NCBI RefSeq assembly: GCF_034366785.1
Contig: NZ_CP112935.1
Coordinates: 1 to 64,000, forward strand
Length of the DNA stretch: 64,000 nt
Direction of reading: 5' to 3'
Source of the DNA: Candidatus Trichorickettsia mobilis
GTDB lineage: Bacteria; Pseudomonadota; Alphaproteobacteria; Rickettsiales; Rickettsiaceae
Position numbers and translations under genes: made by a program. The notes under the pieces were generated by a model. It did not search any database. It saw only the letters and a list, made by a program, of their open reading frames with translations, and was not told the origin of the DNA. Of the stretch, positions 10,183 through 20,300 are shown piece after piece. Position 1 is the first letter of the stretch, and each line of letters begins with the position of its first letter.

Positions 10183-11499
10183 ATGATAACAACAGATTAT
10201 CAAATAATAACAGAAACAAAATTGAAGAGAATAGCATGGTTGTCTTCACAGGATAAAGGCAAGAGCTTTAACAATCTCATGCATTTGTTCAATGAAGATG
10301 CACTTACAGTCTGCTATCACGAGCTAGATGCAAATAAAGCCGTGGGAGTAGATAGAGTGAATAAGGCTAAGTACGGATCGAAGCTCACAGAAAATATCAA
10401 AGAATTAGTTAATAAACTAAAGAATATGATTTATATACCAGGTAACGTTCTGGAAGTGAAAATACCAAAAGAAGGCAAGCCAGGTAAATACCGTACTTTA
10501 GGAATTAGCAATTTTGAAGATAAGATTTGTCAGAAAATGATGCAGAAAACACTTGAAAGTATTTATGAACCAATATTCTTAAAATGTTCTTATGGATTCA
10601 GAGTAGGAATGGGGTGTCATGATGCTTTGAGAGCACTTAGGCAACATCTTGATAAAAATGAAGTTGAGAACGTACTGGATATAGACTTAGCCAATTTCTT
10701 TGGTACCATTGATAGAAGCATATTAACGAAAATGTTGCAAGAAAAGATTCACGATAAGAAGCTGATAAGATACATAGTCCGCATGTTTAAAGCAGGAATA
10801 TTATCTGAAGGAGAGCTGACTATTCAAGAAGAAGGGATAGTACAAGGTAGTTGTGCTAGTCCAATACTTGCAAACGTCTTCGCCCATTATGTTCTGGATC
10901 AATGGTTTGAGGAAGTAGTAAAGCAGCATTGCAAAGGAACTGTAACACTGTTTCGTTATGGGGACGATGCGGTCATGTGTTGTAGGTATAAGGAGGACGC
11001 AAATAGAATTAAAACAGCTTTAGCAAAGCGCCTCGAGAAATATAACCTTAAACTTAATGAGGAAAAGACCAAGTTGGTAAGATTTTCGAAGAAAGGGTTA
11101 AGTCAAGGTGCAAAGCAAGAAGCATTTGATTTTCTGGGTTTTACCTTCTACCTTGGCAAGTCTAGGAAAGGTAACATAATACCTAAGGTAAAGAGTTGCG
11201 GTAAACGGATAAGTACTAAACTAAAGAGAGTTAAGGACTGGTGTAAAGACATTAGAAACAGTAATAAACTAACTGTTATATGGCAGAGCTTTTGCAGCAA
11301 GTTAAGAGGGCATATCCAGTATTATGGTGTAAGTTTTAACTATAAAGCGGTAAGAGTTTTTGTATATCAAGCAGTTAGAATATTATTCAAATGGCTAAAT
11401 CGTCGCAGTCAGAGAAAATCATTTACTTGGGATAAGTTTAAGCTGTTTACCGAGCGTAACCCGTTACCAAAAGTAAAAATATACCATCAAATCTTATAA
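10183..11499 (+). CDS. ltrA: group II intron reverse transcriptase/maturase
   Basis: This 438-residue intron-encoded protein has reverse transcriptase blocks in order: KAVGVDRV near residue 45, GKPGKYRTLGI near 100, SYGFRVGMGCHDAL near 135, QGSCASPILAN near 224, and the catalytic RYGDDA with YGDD at 259-262. The thumb/maturase (X) region FDFLGFTFY follows, then a basic C-terminal DNA-binding region. No HNH endonuclease motif follows, as in many bacterial introns that use replication forks for priming. The protein assists splicing and carries out reverse transcription during homing. YGDD replaces the more usual YADD. The ATG is preceded by aaaggaaatgt, a good ribosome site. Confidence 0.95.
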   Translation: MITTDYQIITETKLKRIAWLSSQDKGKSFNNLMHLFNEDALTVCYHELDANKAVGVDRVNKAKYGSKLTENIKELVNKLKNMIYIPGNVLEVKIPKEGKPGKYRTLGISNFEDKICQKMMQKTLESIYEPIFLKCSYGFRVGMGCHDALRALRQHLDKNEVENVLDIDLANFFGTIDRSILTKMLQEKIHDKKLIRYIVRMFKAGILSEGELTIQEEGIVQGSCASPILANVFAHYVLDQWFEEVVKQHCKGTVTLFRYGDDAVMCCRYKEDANRIKTALAKRLEKYNLKLNEEKTKLVRFSKKGLSQGAKQEAFDFLGFTFYLGKSRKGNIIPKVKSCGKRISTKLKRVKDWCKDIRNSNKLTVIWQSFCSKLRGHIQYYGVSFNYKAVRVFVYQAVRILFKWLNRRSQRKSFTWDKFKLFTERNPLPKVKIYHQIL

Positions 11500-11530
11500 A
11501 AGATAAAGACTATGTGAAGGATGATATCTT

Positions 11531-11564
11531 GAGCCCATTGCCTTAATAGGGCATGATGTGGTTC
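11531..11564 (+). ncRNA. group II intron domain V
   Basis: This 34-nt hairpin begins gagcc and ends ggttc. It contains the AGC triad at the base and an internal stem closed by a short loop, the size and shape of domain V, the catalytic core of group II introns. It begins 31 bp after the maturase stop codon and 41 bp before the inferred 3' splice site, leaving room for domain VI. Confidence 0.85.
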
Positions 11565-11605
11565 TAAATGGGGGGCGGCATAGGAAACTAGTCGCTCTAC
11601 CAGCT

Positions 11606-12609
11606 AAGTTCACGGTGTAGATAGAAATGGCAAGACAGTTTTAAAGAAAAAATTGATTAGAGATCAGGTATTAATGTTTATGGCTAATTTACCTAGATGT
11701 TTAGTAGGCATGGAAGCTTGTGGTGGCGCTAACTATTGGGCTAGGGAAATTAGCAAACTAGGACATGAGGTAAAATTAATGGCGCCACAATTTGTAAAGC
11801 CATATGTTAAAACTAATAAAAACGATCAGGCCGACGCAGAAGCAATATGCGAAGCTGTCTCAAGGCCTAATATGAGATTCGTTCCCGTTAAAAGTGTAGA
11901 ACAACAAGATATATTATCGATTCATAGAGTAAGAGCAAGATTAGTGAAGAATCGTACGGCACTTGCTAATGAGATTAGAGGATTGCTACATGAATTTGGA
12001 ATAATTATCCCTCAAGGTATAAATAAAATTATAGCAAAGTTAATAGAAATCTTAGACAGTGACAATTTAAGTCAAATAAGCAAGCAAACCTTTAGTGATT
12101 TAAAAGAGGAATTTATAGAAAATGACAAGAAAATAAAAGACTTAGAAAACAGGCTAAAGATAATGACTAGGGAATTAGATAAGTATCAACAAGTAACTTC
12201 TATACCTGGTATAGGTTTAATTACAGCCACCGCCCTGATAGCATCAATAGGTAATGGAAGTTGTTTTGAAAATGGCAGGCAATTATCTGCATGGCTTGGG
12301 TTGGTACCAAGACAAAGTTCTAGTGGTGGCAAAGAAAAGTTACTTGGAATTAGTAAAAGAGGTGATATGTACTTACGAACTCTATTAATTCAAGGAGCAA
12401 GGGCTGTGCTTAATACAAAGCCAAGGCTTACTATTGAATCACAGAAAGCTAAAAAAGATTATAGTAGATTTACACAATGGATGTTTAATTTATATAACAG
12501 AAGGGGTCATAATAGAACAACCGTTGCTATTGCTAATAAATTAGCCAGAGTCGTATTTGCAGTACTAAACTCTGGTAATAATTATGTTGAAAGTAAAGTT
12601 TGTAGCTAA
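11606..12609 (+). CDS. IS110-family transposase, exon 2 (C-terminal 334 codons)
   Basis: This is the remaining frame after the intron. Spliced to exon 1 it gives a 349-residue protein, normal for IS110/IS1111 transposases. The N-terminal DEDD (RuvC-like) domain continues with the family block VGMEACGGANYWARE, then MAPQFVKPYVKTNKNDQADAEAI with the acidic residues. A coiled-coil spacer leads to the transposase_20 domain (SIPGIGLITATALIASIG, then SAWLGLVPRQSSSGGKEK and SKRGDMYLRTLLIQGAR) with the conserved serine region. No internal stop or frameshift is seen, so the transposase could be functional if the intron splices. Without splicing, translation could only start internally, for example at 11653, leaving out the first catalytic Asp. 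Confidence 0.9.
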
Positions 12610-12934
12610 AGTGTAAGAAACATGGTGTCACTTGCGCCAATAGCTATTAAAATTTAAGAGAATTCCGATCAGGAATATGCGAGATGTAATGATAAATATT
12701 GATGGCAAAAAAAGACAAACCTTTACTTACAAAAAAACTGTTTTCTTCATGGGCTCTATATGAAGCCGATCAAATGATTATGTTTAAGTTTGTAAGTAGC
12801 GAATTCCATCAGGGCTATAGATGGTAATAGATAGTAAGGACTAATTTACTGAACTATAAGTCGGATACATGAATGCATTTTGATTTTTTTGGTATTATAT
12901 TATTTTTTTCTTGCATTAGAGGATAGGTCCATAC
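12610..12934. other. IS110 trailer and traN leader, non-coding
   Basis: The first about 200 bases belong to the IS element, ending near the inverted repeat at 12803-12811. They contain small complementary segments (gaattcc / ggaat near 12660) that could fold, so this is a candidate bridge-RNA region. The rest is AT-rich leader of the traN gene, including agaggata before its ATG. I see no ORF. The transfer operon downstream must either have a promoter here or be read through from the IS element. Confidence 0.4.
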
Positions 12935-13954
12935 ATGAAGAAAATCCTCAAGTTTGTAAGTTTAATTTTGTTCTTGTGCGCAGGCCATCAGGTACTTGCC
13001 ATACAAACCCAAATTAACAAAGTAACGGATTTATTTGATAAGCATATCGAAGATAAAGACTCATTGCTACAAAATATGAAAAAGCAAAATGATAATGCAC
13101 CGGAGCAAATTAAATCAAGAAACCACCACGACTCTATTGAAGGAATGATTGGTGCTGAAGGCAAGGCGAATGAGCTTAATTCTATAAAAGAAACGGACTT
13201 AGATGACGCAGGCAGGCAACAGCGCGGGTCTAAAGAATACCAGTTTTACGATGAAAACGAGTTAGAGCCGGATTATACCAAGTCCGGCAATCGTATGCAT
13301 AAACTCGATGCCGATGACATAGTAACTAGCACGGAAAAAACTATGCGTCAGGTAGGGGCTGATTTAATGAAAAGGCTTATTGAGCTGGGGTTTAATTGTA
13401 AAACGGTTAAAGGCGCAATCCACAAAGAGCCGACTTACTACATAGAAATTAAAAGAGAAGATCAGAAAAACACCGAATATGATCAGTTTTTCTGTGAAGA
13501 ACCGAGGAATCAATATAACTGCAATGATAATCTAACCTTAACATGCGCAAAGACGGGAGTTAGATATAGAGAATGGCAAGATAGAGAAATCGCCTTAGGC
13601 GGGCATATGCTTTATCAGAATTATATAGATTGGGGATGGTCGGTAAAGTGGAAGAAGAAACGGCACGGTTGGCATATTAGCGGCTACCCCGGATCTGAAT
13701 CAAGTCTGTCTGCACAAGGGATAAACGATGGAGTAAGGCTATTTATAGCAAGTAGTTTAGGGGTAGGAATTGATCAAATACACCCAACTATAGGATTTCC
13801 TCCGGGAGGTAGAGGTATAGGTAATATAACGCCTCTTTATAGTAGATGGCGGGTAGCATGGGATAATTATGTTTTTAAATATAAATACCGAGATACTTAT
13901 CAGGTATGTGAAGTGTGGTCTGAAGATTGGACTGAGAGGTGTATGTTAAAATGA
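12935..13954 (+). CDS. traN: TraN-like protein, N-terminal half (F-type mating-pair stabilization)
   Basis: This 339-residue protein has a signal peptide (KKILKFVSLILFLCAGHQVLA), a Gln/Asp/Lys-rich segment and then a Cys- and Trp-containing domain. F-plasmid TraN, an outer-membrane mating-pair stabilization protein, is one chain of about 600 residues. The order of features here (FFCEEP, a beta-rich domain, then VCEVWSEDWTERC at the end) corresponds to its N-terminal and middle part. The next gene supplies the Cys-rich C-terminal part. The stop codon overlaps the next ATG (ATGA), so the halves are translationally coupled. The assignment rests on gene order and the Cys/Trp pattern and is less certain than for the second half. 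Confidence 0.7.
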   Translation: MKKILKFVSLILFLCAGHQVLAIQTQINKVTDLFDKHIEDKDSLLQNMKKQNDNAPEQIKSRNHHDSIEGMIGAEGKANELNSIKETDLDDAGRQQRGSKEYQFYDENELEPDYTKSGNRMHKLDADDIVTSTEKTMRQVGADLMKRLIELGFNCKTVKGAIHKEPTYYIEIKREDQKNTEYDQFFCEEPRNQYNCNDNLTLTCAKTGVRYREWQDREIALGGHMLYQNYIDWGWSVKWKKKRHGWHISGYPGSESSLSAQGINDGVRLFIASSLGVGIDQIHPTIGFPPGGRGIGNITPLYSRWRVAWDNYVFKYKYRDTYQVCEVWSEDWTERCMLK

Positions 13955-15036
13955 TAAAGCGCCTCACGACACGCAATTTTCTTACATCGATAATACTTAG
14001 CATAGCCGTTGTTTTAACTTGTTTTGTCCATCATGCCAAGGCGGGTAATCGTTTTACTTCAAGCTATCCATGCTCCGATAACGGTAAATATTGCATTAGT
14101 AGCGGCATGAGACTAGTGCAAGGATTCGAGGTATACCGTGATTGCTGGGAGTGGGCATATAACAAACAATGTAATTATCCGAGTAAAAATAACTGCGCCC
14201 AGCATGCCAAATGTTATTCGCTCGGCCAGCGCGATTGCGTTCTTCGAGATAGTTTAGGCAACTGCGTTAACATTTTAAAAGAATTTAGCTGTAAACGCTG
14301 GATTCCAACGGTAATTGAGTCGGAAACCGTTAGATACGGAGCAGAGGATAAGGACGGAGCGGAAGGTCTTGTTTGTGAGGGCGTCCCTTGTATAGACGGC
14401 AATTGCATCGATAAGTCTTATGAAATGGATGCCGATATGGTCTCCTCAGTTGCGCAGCTTGGTGCTTTATCACAAGGAAAAAGTGACGGCGTAAATTTTA
14501 AAATCTTTGAAGGCCTATCGAGGAATTGTTCGAAGAAACCGGTTGGTTATCAAAGTTGCTGTCACGTATATCCAAAAGGTTGGGGCAAGAAATTAGGTGC
14601 TAAATGCAGTAAGGATGAGGAAATTCTGTCAGAAAAAAGGCAGAAGAATCTATGTATATATGTCGGTAAGAGTGCTAAGAAAACCGCGGGTATTACCACT
14701 CTTATCAACCATCATTATTGTTGCTTTAGCAATATTCTAGAAAAAGTCGTACAGGTACAAGCACGTAAGCAACTAGGACTTAATTTCGGTAGCGGCGGTA
14801 GCCCTAATTGCCGAGGTCTTACTTTAGATGAGTTATCTAGAGTTGATTTTAGCAAAATGGATTTTTCGGAAGTAGCCGCCGAGATACAGAAAAAAATAGT
14901 TATGCCTAATATTGCCGATGTTAAGGGACGTATCGAGGGTTCTCTTAATAATGACTGTAATAAATTTGATACTCAGCAAGAAGCTCATCCTAAGAATAAA
15001 GCTTCCGGCGTTAATTCAAAAGTAAAAGAGGAATGA
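13951..15036 (+). CDS. traN: TraN-like protein, Cys-rich C-terminal half
   Basis: This protein of about 361 residues has its own signal peptide (FLTSIILSIAVVLTCFVHHAKA) and a dense set of cysteines. The series YRDCWEWAYNKQC, VCEGVPCIDGNCID, SVAQLGALSQ, GYQSCCHVYPKGWG and PNCRGLTLDELSRVDFSKMDFSE matches, in order, the C-terminal part of F TraN (RGITVDEL..IQFNRLDF in F). I chose the ATG at 13951 because it overlaps the previous stop and lies about 10 bases after gagaggtg; a GTG at 13939 in the same frame is possible. Both halves are separately exported, so they may assemble in the outer membrane. Cysteine pairing probably depends on the TraF thioredoxin-like protein encoded next. Confidence 0.88.
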   Translation: MIKRLTTRNFLTSIILSIAVVLTCFVHHAKAGNRFTSSYPCSDNGKYCISSGMRLVQGFEVYRDCWEWAYNKQCNYPSKNNCAQHAKCYSLGQRDCVLRDSLGNCVNILKEFSCKRWIPTVIESETVRYGAEDKDGAEGLVCEGVPCIDGNCIDKSYEMDADMVSSVAQLGALSQGKSDGVNFKIFEGLSRNCSKKPVGYQSCCHVYPKGWGKKLGAKCSKDEEILSEKRQKNLCIYVGKSAKKTAGITTLINHHYCCFSNILEKVVQVQARKQLGLNFGSGGSPNCRGLTLDELSRVDFSKMDFSEVAAEIQKKIVMPNIADVKGRIEGSLNNDCNKFDTQQEAHPKNKASGVNSKVKEE

Positions 15037-15039
15037 TAG

Positions 15040-15879
15040 ATGAGTAACGCGAGGGTAATTAACACTAAATCTATTATTAATATCATTAAAACAATCTGCG
15101 CTATTTTGCTGTTAACGGCAGCGTGTAGCAATAGCGTATATGCAGGGGTAGGTGGTTTTTACAAGTGCAAAGATAGATATCGCGGCTTTTATTGGTTTGA
15201 AGACCAGAGAACGGGGCTACAAAATATAGATTCTTTTCAGTTTCACTACCCGACTCCTGATGAAGCGCAAAATGCCATAGAAGTTCGTAAAAAAGAAATG
15301 GATGATGCACGAGCTCAAATGGTAGAGCTTGGTTTTAGAGAAGATACGCCGCCCCATATTTTAAGACAAGCCATAGTTAAATATAAAAAACTAGAAGCCC
15401 GGATGCATGAAGGTAGCATTCGTTTGGTACATGCGTCTGAGATGGCTAATTTTACTAATCCTGAAATAGCCGATGTAACCGAGTTCCCGACTAATGTATA
15501 TGCCAACAAAATCAAGCGGGCGGTCGATGAACAAGGAAAGATAGTTATTGTTAAAGAATTTGCCAAGAAGTTTGATCTCTTATTATTTGTAAGCCCGGAT
15601 TGCGCTTATTGCAAGGCTTTTACTCCCGTAATCACTAACTTTGCCAAAGAACATGGATTTACTCTTGAAACTAGCAACCTTAATAGTAGCGAGGGTAAAA
15701 TCGCCCAAGGATTAGGTATTAATCTAGTTCCGACATTAGTAGCGGTCGCTAAAGACGGCAACCGGTTATTTGAACTATCCAGAGGTCTTAGTAGCTTGTC
15801 GGAGTTGGAATCTAGCGTAGTACTTGCAAGTAATCTAAACGATGAGCGAGGCCAAAAATTTAATAAGAGCAGAAGGTAA
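15040..15879 (+). CDS. traF: TraF, F-type pilus assembly thioredoxin-fold protein
   Basis: This 279-residue periplasmic protein has a signal peptide in the first about 35 residues, the TraF N-terminal domain (GGFYKCKDRYRGFYWFED) and a C-terminal thioredoxin-like domain. The latter has a CAYC motif at 188-191 within FVSPDCAYCKAFTPV and a cis-Pro candidate in NLVPTLVAV. F TraF lacks the CxxC motif, whereas this copy keeps it, so it may act as a disulfide oxidase or isomerase for Cys-rich TraN, TraU and TraH. It starts 3 bp after the traN stop. Confidence 0.92.
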   Translation: MSNARVINTKSIINIIKTICAILLLTAACSNSVYAGVGGFYKCKDRYRGFYWFEDQRTGLQNIDSFQFHYPTPDEAQNAIEVRKKEMDDARAQMVELGFREDTPPHILRQAIVKYKKLEARMHEGSIRLVHASEMANFTNPEIADVTEFPTNVYANKIKRAVDEQGKIVIVKEFAKKFDLLLFVSPDCAYCKAFTPVITNFAKEHGFTLETSNLNSSEGKIAQGLGINLVPTLVAVAKDGNRLFELSRGLSSLSELESSVVLASNLNDERGQKFNKSRR

Positions 15880-15884
15880 TATCA

Positions 15885-17306
15885 GTGTTTTATTCTCAAT
15901 ATTTACCAAGACTAATATTTATTTTGCTATTACAGCTAATGACGGCTACGAGCAGCACTCAAGCGGGCGGTCTTGACGGTTTCTTAAAATTTGCTGGTCA
16001 AGGCGGTTCGATGACCAGCATAAATAAAGGAGCTGTTATCAGCGATCAAAGGGCCGGTTATATGACCGGCGGTTCTATTATTACCAGAGGGCCGAGACCT
16101 ATGGATTTACAACCTCTAGGGATTCAATTACCGAGCATCGCCTTTGATCCTTGTACCGGTTCCGGTGATCTGCGTTGGGGCGGTTTTTCATTTATTAAGG
16201 GAGCTGAGTTTGCTAAATATTTTAAAGCGGTTGCGGCTAGTAGCGGAGCTTATGTTGCTAAAATGGCCATTAAGCAAGCTTGCCCGCAATGCGAAGATAT
16301 TATGTCATATTTAGAAAGCGTAGCCAGAGATATTAACGGTATGACCTTTAATCAGTGCGAGCATGGTAAGGCCATTGCCGATGGTCTAATGGGTAAATTT
16401 AATGCCGCTACAAGCCAGAAATGTATGACTAAATCATCCATTGTTAAAGGTGGCAGCGATTTACACGAGACTACTCAGAAATGCCAAGATAATCCTGATA
16501 GACACGGCGAGACCGGTGATAATGACCAGCTAAAATCAATGTTGCCCGATAATTTTAATTTAGTATGGAAAGCCCTATCTCACGGTGACGGTAATGCGCC
16601 GACAGGAATGAAAGAATTAATTATGTCGATTTCAGGCAGTATTATCGGTACTAAAACAGACGGTATTTCTACGATTAGTACATTACCATCTTTGGTCGAA
16701 AAAGAAGATTTACTTGAGCAATATATCGGCAAGCCCGGAGTAGGAACAAGCAAAATCAAATTATATGTTTGCAACGAAAAGACTAAATGCCTAAAACCGG
16801 TGGCAACGGAAGCCTCGGTCGATAATAGGTCGGATACCTTATACGGCAAGGTTGAAACTACCTTGACCTCAATTCTTGATAAGATTGAATCAAATAAGGG
16901 TGAGTTGTCTGATGAGGAACAAGCCTTAATTGAATATTCACAAATTCCGATCATCACCTTATTTGAAATTGAGCTAGCACTTAAAAATAAAGAAAGCGTT
17001 GCTATGCTCGCGGGTAACTCAGAATTCGTTGAGGTAGTTTGTTATGACACGGTTACTAACTTCATGCAAAAAATGCTTCATGAGGCAAAAACGGCGGTAG
17101 ATACTTTGCAGACCGCGCAGTTAGATAATACTTCCATTGAAAGATTTAACCGTAATATTGAAAACGTACAAACGCTGCTTCGAGATAAAAAATACATGGC
17201 TATGGATAAACTCCAAACTATCATTGCGGTCAAAGAGCGTCTTTTAAAACAACAAGATGTTTTTGAAATGGGTTTTAGCAGATTTGCCGATAGTAGAGGT
17301 AGGTAA
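15885..17306 (+). CDS. traH: TraH, F-type conjugative pilus assembly protein
   Basis: This 473-residue exported protein starts at a GTG after agaaggta. It has a signal peptide (LIFILLLQLMTATSSTQA), the TraH block GGSIITRGPRPMDLQPLGIQLPSIAFDPCTGSGDLRWGGFSF, which is very characteristic, paired cysteines (ACPQCEDIM, NQCEHG) and C-terminal coiled-coil segments. TraH is needed for pilus extension and retraction and spans periplasm and outer membrane with TraF, TraU, TrbB and TrbI. It follows traF by 5 bp and precedes traG by 1 bp, so all belong to one operon. Confidence 0.94.
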   Translation: MFYSQYLPRLIFILLLQLMTATSSTQAGGLDGFLKFAGQGGSMTSINKGAVISDQRAGYMTGGSIITRGPRPMDLQPLGIQLPSIAFDPCTGSGDLRWGGFSFIKGAEFAKYFKAVAASSGAYVAKMAIKQACPQCEDIMSYLESVARDINGMTFNQCEHGKAIADGLMGKFNAATSQKCMTKSSIVKGGSDLHETTQKCQDNPDRHGETGDNDQLKSMLPDNFNLVWKALSHGDGNAPTGMKELIMSISGSIIGTKTDGISTISTLPSLVEKEDLLEQYIGKPGVGTSKIKLYVCNEKTKCLKPVATEASVDNRSDTLYGKVETTLTSILDKIESNKGELSDEEQALIEYSQIPIITLFEIELALKNKESVAMLAGNSEFVEVVCYDTVTNFMQKMLHEAKTAVDTLQTAQLDNTSIERFNRNIENVQTLLRDKKYMAMDKLQTIIAVKERLLKQQDVFEMGFSRFADSRGR

Positions 17307-20300
17307 TATGGGAATACAATTTGCGGTACATACATACGGACATTATGATGCAATGTTTTATGTTCTAAACGGCATTAAGATGATTATGGATAGTGATCTT
17401 ACGGGAGCGATGATTAAGCTTATGGCACTCATTGCAACCTCCTATTATGCGCTTAGAGGTATGGCGGAAAGCTCGCAAGGCGGAGTAGGACATTATTTGC
17501 TGAAAACCGTCGGTATGTTAATGCTAATATCGGCGCTACTAATGCCAAAAGCCGATATATGGGTTGTAGATCGTATTAGCGGCAAAAGAGAGGTAGTTAG
17601 CGGTCTTCCTTATGCATTTGTTTTGCCTGTCGGAATATTAGAAGCTCTCGGTGCCGGCATTACATCTCTCTTCGAGCAAGCATTCACGCGGGTCGATTCT
17701 ATGGCTTATAAAGATTACGGTCTTATTTTTGGACAAAGGTTAGTACAAGAATCTAAAAACTGGCGTATTAACAACCCGGAATTTGCCCGTAACATGAATA
17801 TCTTTCTTAAAAGATGCGTTGTACTGGAATCTATGATCGGTACTAGATTTACTCCTGAGGACGTATTTAACAGTACCGATATGTTTCGTTTAGTAACGGA
17901 AAAAGCAGGGACGTTTCGTCAGGTTGATTTTAGAATCAATAAAAAACTTGAGCGATTAAATTGCAAAGAGGCGGGGGCGGCACTTAAAGAGTACCTAAAA
18001 CCGGAAATAGATTTTTTAAATTTTAAATATAAAGGTACCGACTTTTCTATAGCCGGTAATAATGACGGTCTCGGCAATATGCAAATTAATCAGTTGCTTA
18101 ATAGAAACTTAGAAGTAGGTTACGCTACTTCTCTTGGAGTAGAGGCCTCGGCTGCCGAGATTATAAGGCAAAACATGATGATTAACGCTCTTAAAGACTG
18201 GGGTAATATTAGCGATAAATACGGCTATACTAGGGCAGATGATTTACAAAAAAGTAACTGGAAGATATCGGGAGACCTTGCTAAAAAATATTTACCTATG
18301 CTGCTTAATATCACGAAAGCCTTAATTTACTCTTCTTTTATTTTTATTGTACCGCTAATGATTTTATCAGGCGGCGTTAGTCATTATCTAAAATATTGTA
18401 CCGTAGTATTCAGTCTTCAGATATGGCCTGCGTTGAACGCGGTATTAAACCTATTCATTGAGCTATATAGCAACCTTAGAGGTTCGGCATTAACCGGGGG
18501 GCAGCTAACGTTCGCTAATTTTAATCAAGTACACGAATCGGTAGATACTATCGTTTTAGTTGCTAGCGGTTTGCAAATGAGTATACCTTTCCTAAGTTTT
18601 GCAATCGTTCAAGGCGGTGTGGGTAGTTTTGTACATTTAGCAAGTACCTTGCAATCGGCAAGTACTTCTGCCGCCGGGACGGCAAGTCAAGAGGCAACCA
18701 CCGGTAATAGAAGCTTTGACAATATAAGCAAAGACACGGCAAGTATAGGCAATAAGTCCGGGTTTAAAACCGATTTTAACCAGCTGCATCAAGAAGGGGC
18801 TACGCAAATACAAGGGGCGGACGGTTCAATGCTAAGGAATTTTGCAGATGGAACAAGTAGTATTACCAGCGGTTTCGGAGTCAATAAATCTTCTGGCTCA
18901 AGAGCTCTATTTATGGAAGAGGGGCTTAATACCAGTTTACACGAGGGAGCTAGCAAAAGTTTAAGCGCAATGAAAAGTGACGAGCAACATTATCAGCAAT
19001 CACAAAGCTCGGCAATTAGTACGGCTACTGATCGTGTAGCGCATTTAGCTCAAAAACAAGCTGCTGGTGAATCTCTTAATATCGATACTACGACTGAAGA
19101 AGGCAAAGCGATGCAAGAAGCCATCAACAATACTAAGTCTCTACATGATCGTGACGGTTATGGTTGGAGTCAGGCGGCAAAAGCCAGTGTTAATGCATAT
19201 GTCGATGGGGGCGTTAAAATACCTAGCGCAGTTCCTTTGATCAAGGGAGAAACCGGTGTCAGAGCAGACGGTAGCGTTAGTGCTGAAAATAGTAGTAATC
19301 AATCTCTTGATAAACAGAATTCTATAAATAGAGAAAATAATAGCAGTAAATCACTTAACACTCTATTGCGCGCAGCGTCTAATGAACATTACACCAAAGA
19401 TGATAGTGTAGATCAAAGCTTGGCTCAAAGTACTAAAGCGAGTTATGACAAAATGCAAAGCTACGGTCAATCAATATCACAACGAAAAGAGGAGGTGGAC
19501 AACTATAATCTTGCTATACAGTCATCAGCAAGTAGAGGCGGGACTGATAGACGTGACATGACTCATGAGGCGGAGTTAGCTGTAGCTAAAACATACGGAG
19601 TATCGCAAGAAGCGGCTCACAAAATGATTGAATCTAATGATCCAAGGGCAAACAAGGTTTGGAACTCAATGGTTGAGCGTGAAGTCTCCCAAGAATTAGC
19701 CCAAGTAAAGGCCGCTAAGAACAATGTCATACATACTGCCTCGCAAGATAAAATAGCATTCCATAACGAACATTCAGGCAAGATTAATGATCAAGGTCAA
19801 AAAGATTTACAACAACAAGCTGCTAAAGAAGGATTAGACCCTAATCTTATGCAAACAAATATCCAAAAAACTCAGAATAATCTTAGTACAAAAGGTAATG
19901 ATATGAAGCAAAATGCTGATGGGCAAATAGATGCAGTTGAGCATAAAAATAAGCTCATGGAGCAAGGGATGGATAAGAAAGTTCAGGAGTATGAAAAAGA
20001 TAGAATCGGGCAGGGTAAAACTTCCAAGGTACTCGGCACTTTAGCGTTAATTCCTACTGTGGGTAATTCTGGTGATTTAAATGTAGGTGGTATGAATTCC
20101 GAGCAAAAGGCCAGAGAGTATTTGAAAGGCGGGGAAAAGGCGATACAAATACCGTCTGAAAAATCTTTAAAACCAAAAGGCGAGAAATGAGATGAAAGCA
20201 CTATTTGCGATGATAAATATTTCCCTGCAGAAAACTGTTTCTTGGGTCACGATATGCATTAGTAGGATGCATAAAGCTTTCTGTTGTAGACAAATGATGT

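Larger units (their letters stand above)
9710..11605 (+). mobile_element. group II intron (1896 bp) inserted in the IS110 transposase gene
   Basis: The 5' end reads gtgcg, the group II consensus (GUGYG). An intron-encoded reverse transcriptase lies inside (10183-11499). A 34-nt domain V hairpin is at 11531-11564, followed by a domain VI-like stem and a ctacc motif close to the 3' end. I placed the 3' splice site at 11605 because only that junction restores the transposase frame with the family motif VFQVHGVD. The last intron bases (ct) are not the textbook AY, so the 3' boundary could shift by a few bases. Intron and host gene are co-oriented, which permits splicing from the transposase transcript. 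Confidence 0.9.
9567..12811 (+). mobile_element. IS110-family insertion sequence (IS1111-like ends) carrying a group II intron
   Basis: The element has a DEDD-type transposase gene (exons 9664-9709 and 11606-12609) flanked by short inverted repeats, tgatggaat at 9567-9575 and attccatca at 12803-12811. Short subterminal inverted repeats are a property of the IS1111 subgroup, and the true ends probably lie a few bases outside. About 90 bp of leader and about 200 bp of trailer are non-coding. IS110-family elements make a structured bridge RNA from such a non-coding end, so one of these segments may encode it. No target duplication is expected for this family. The element sits directly upstream of the traN genes. 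Confidence 0.75.
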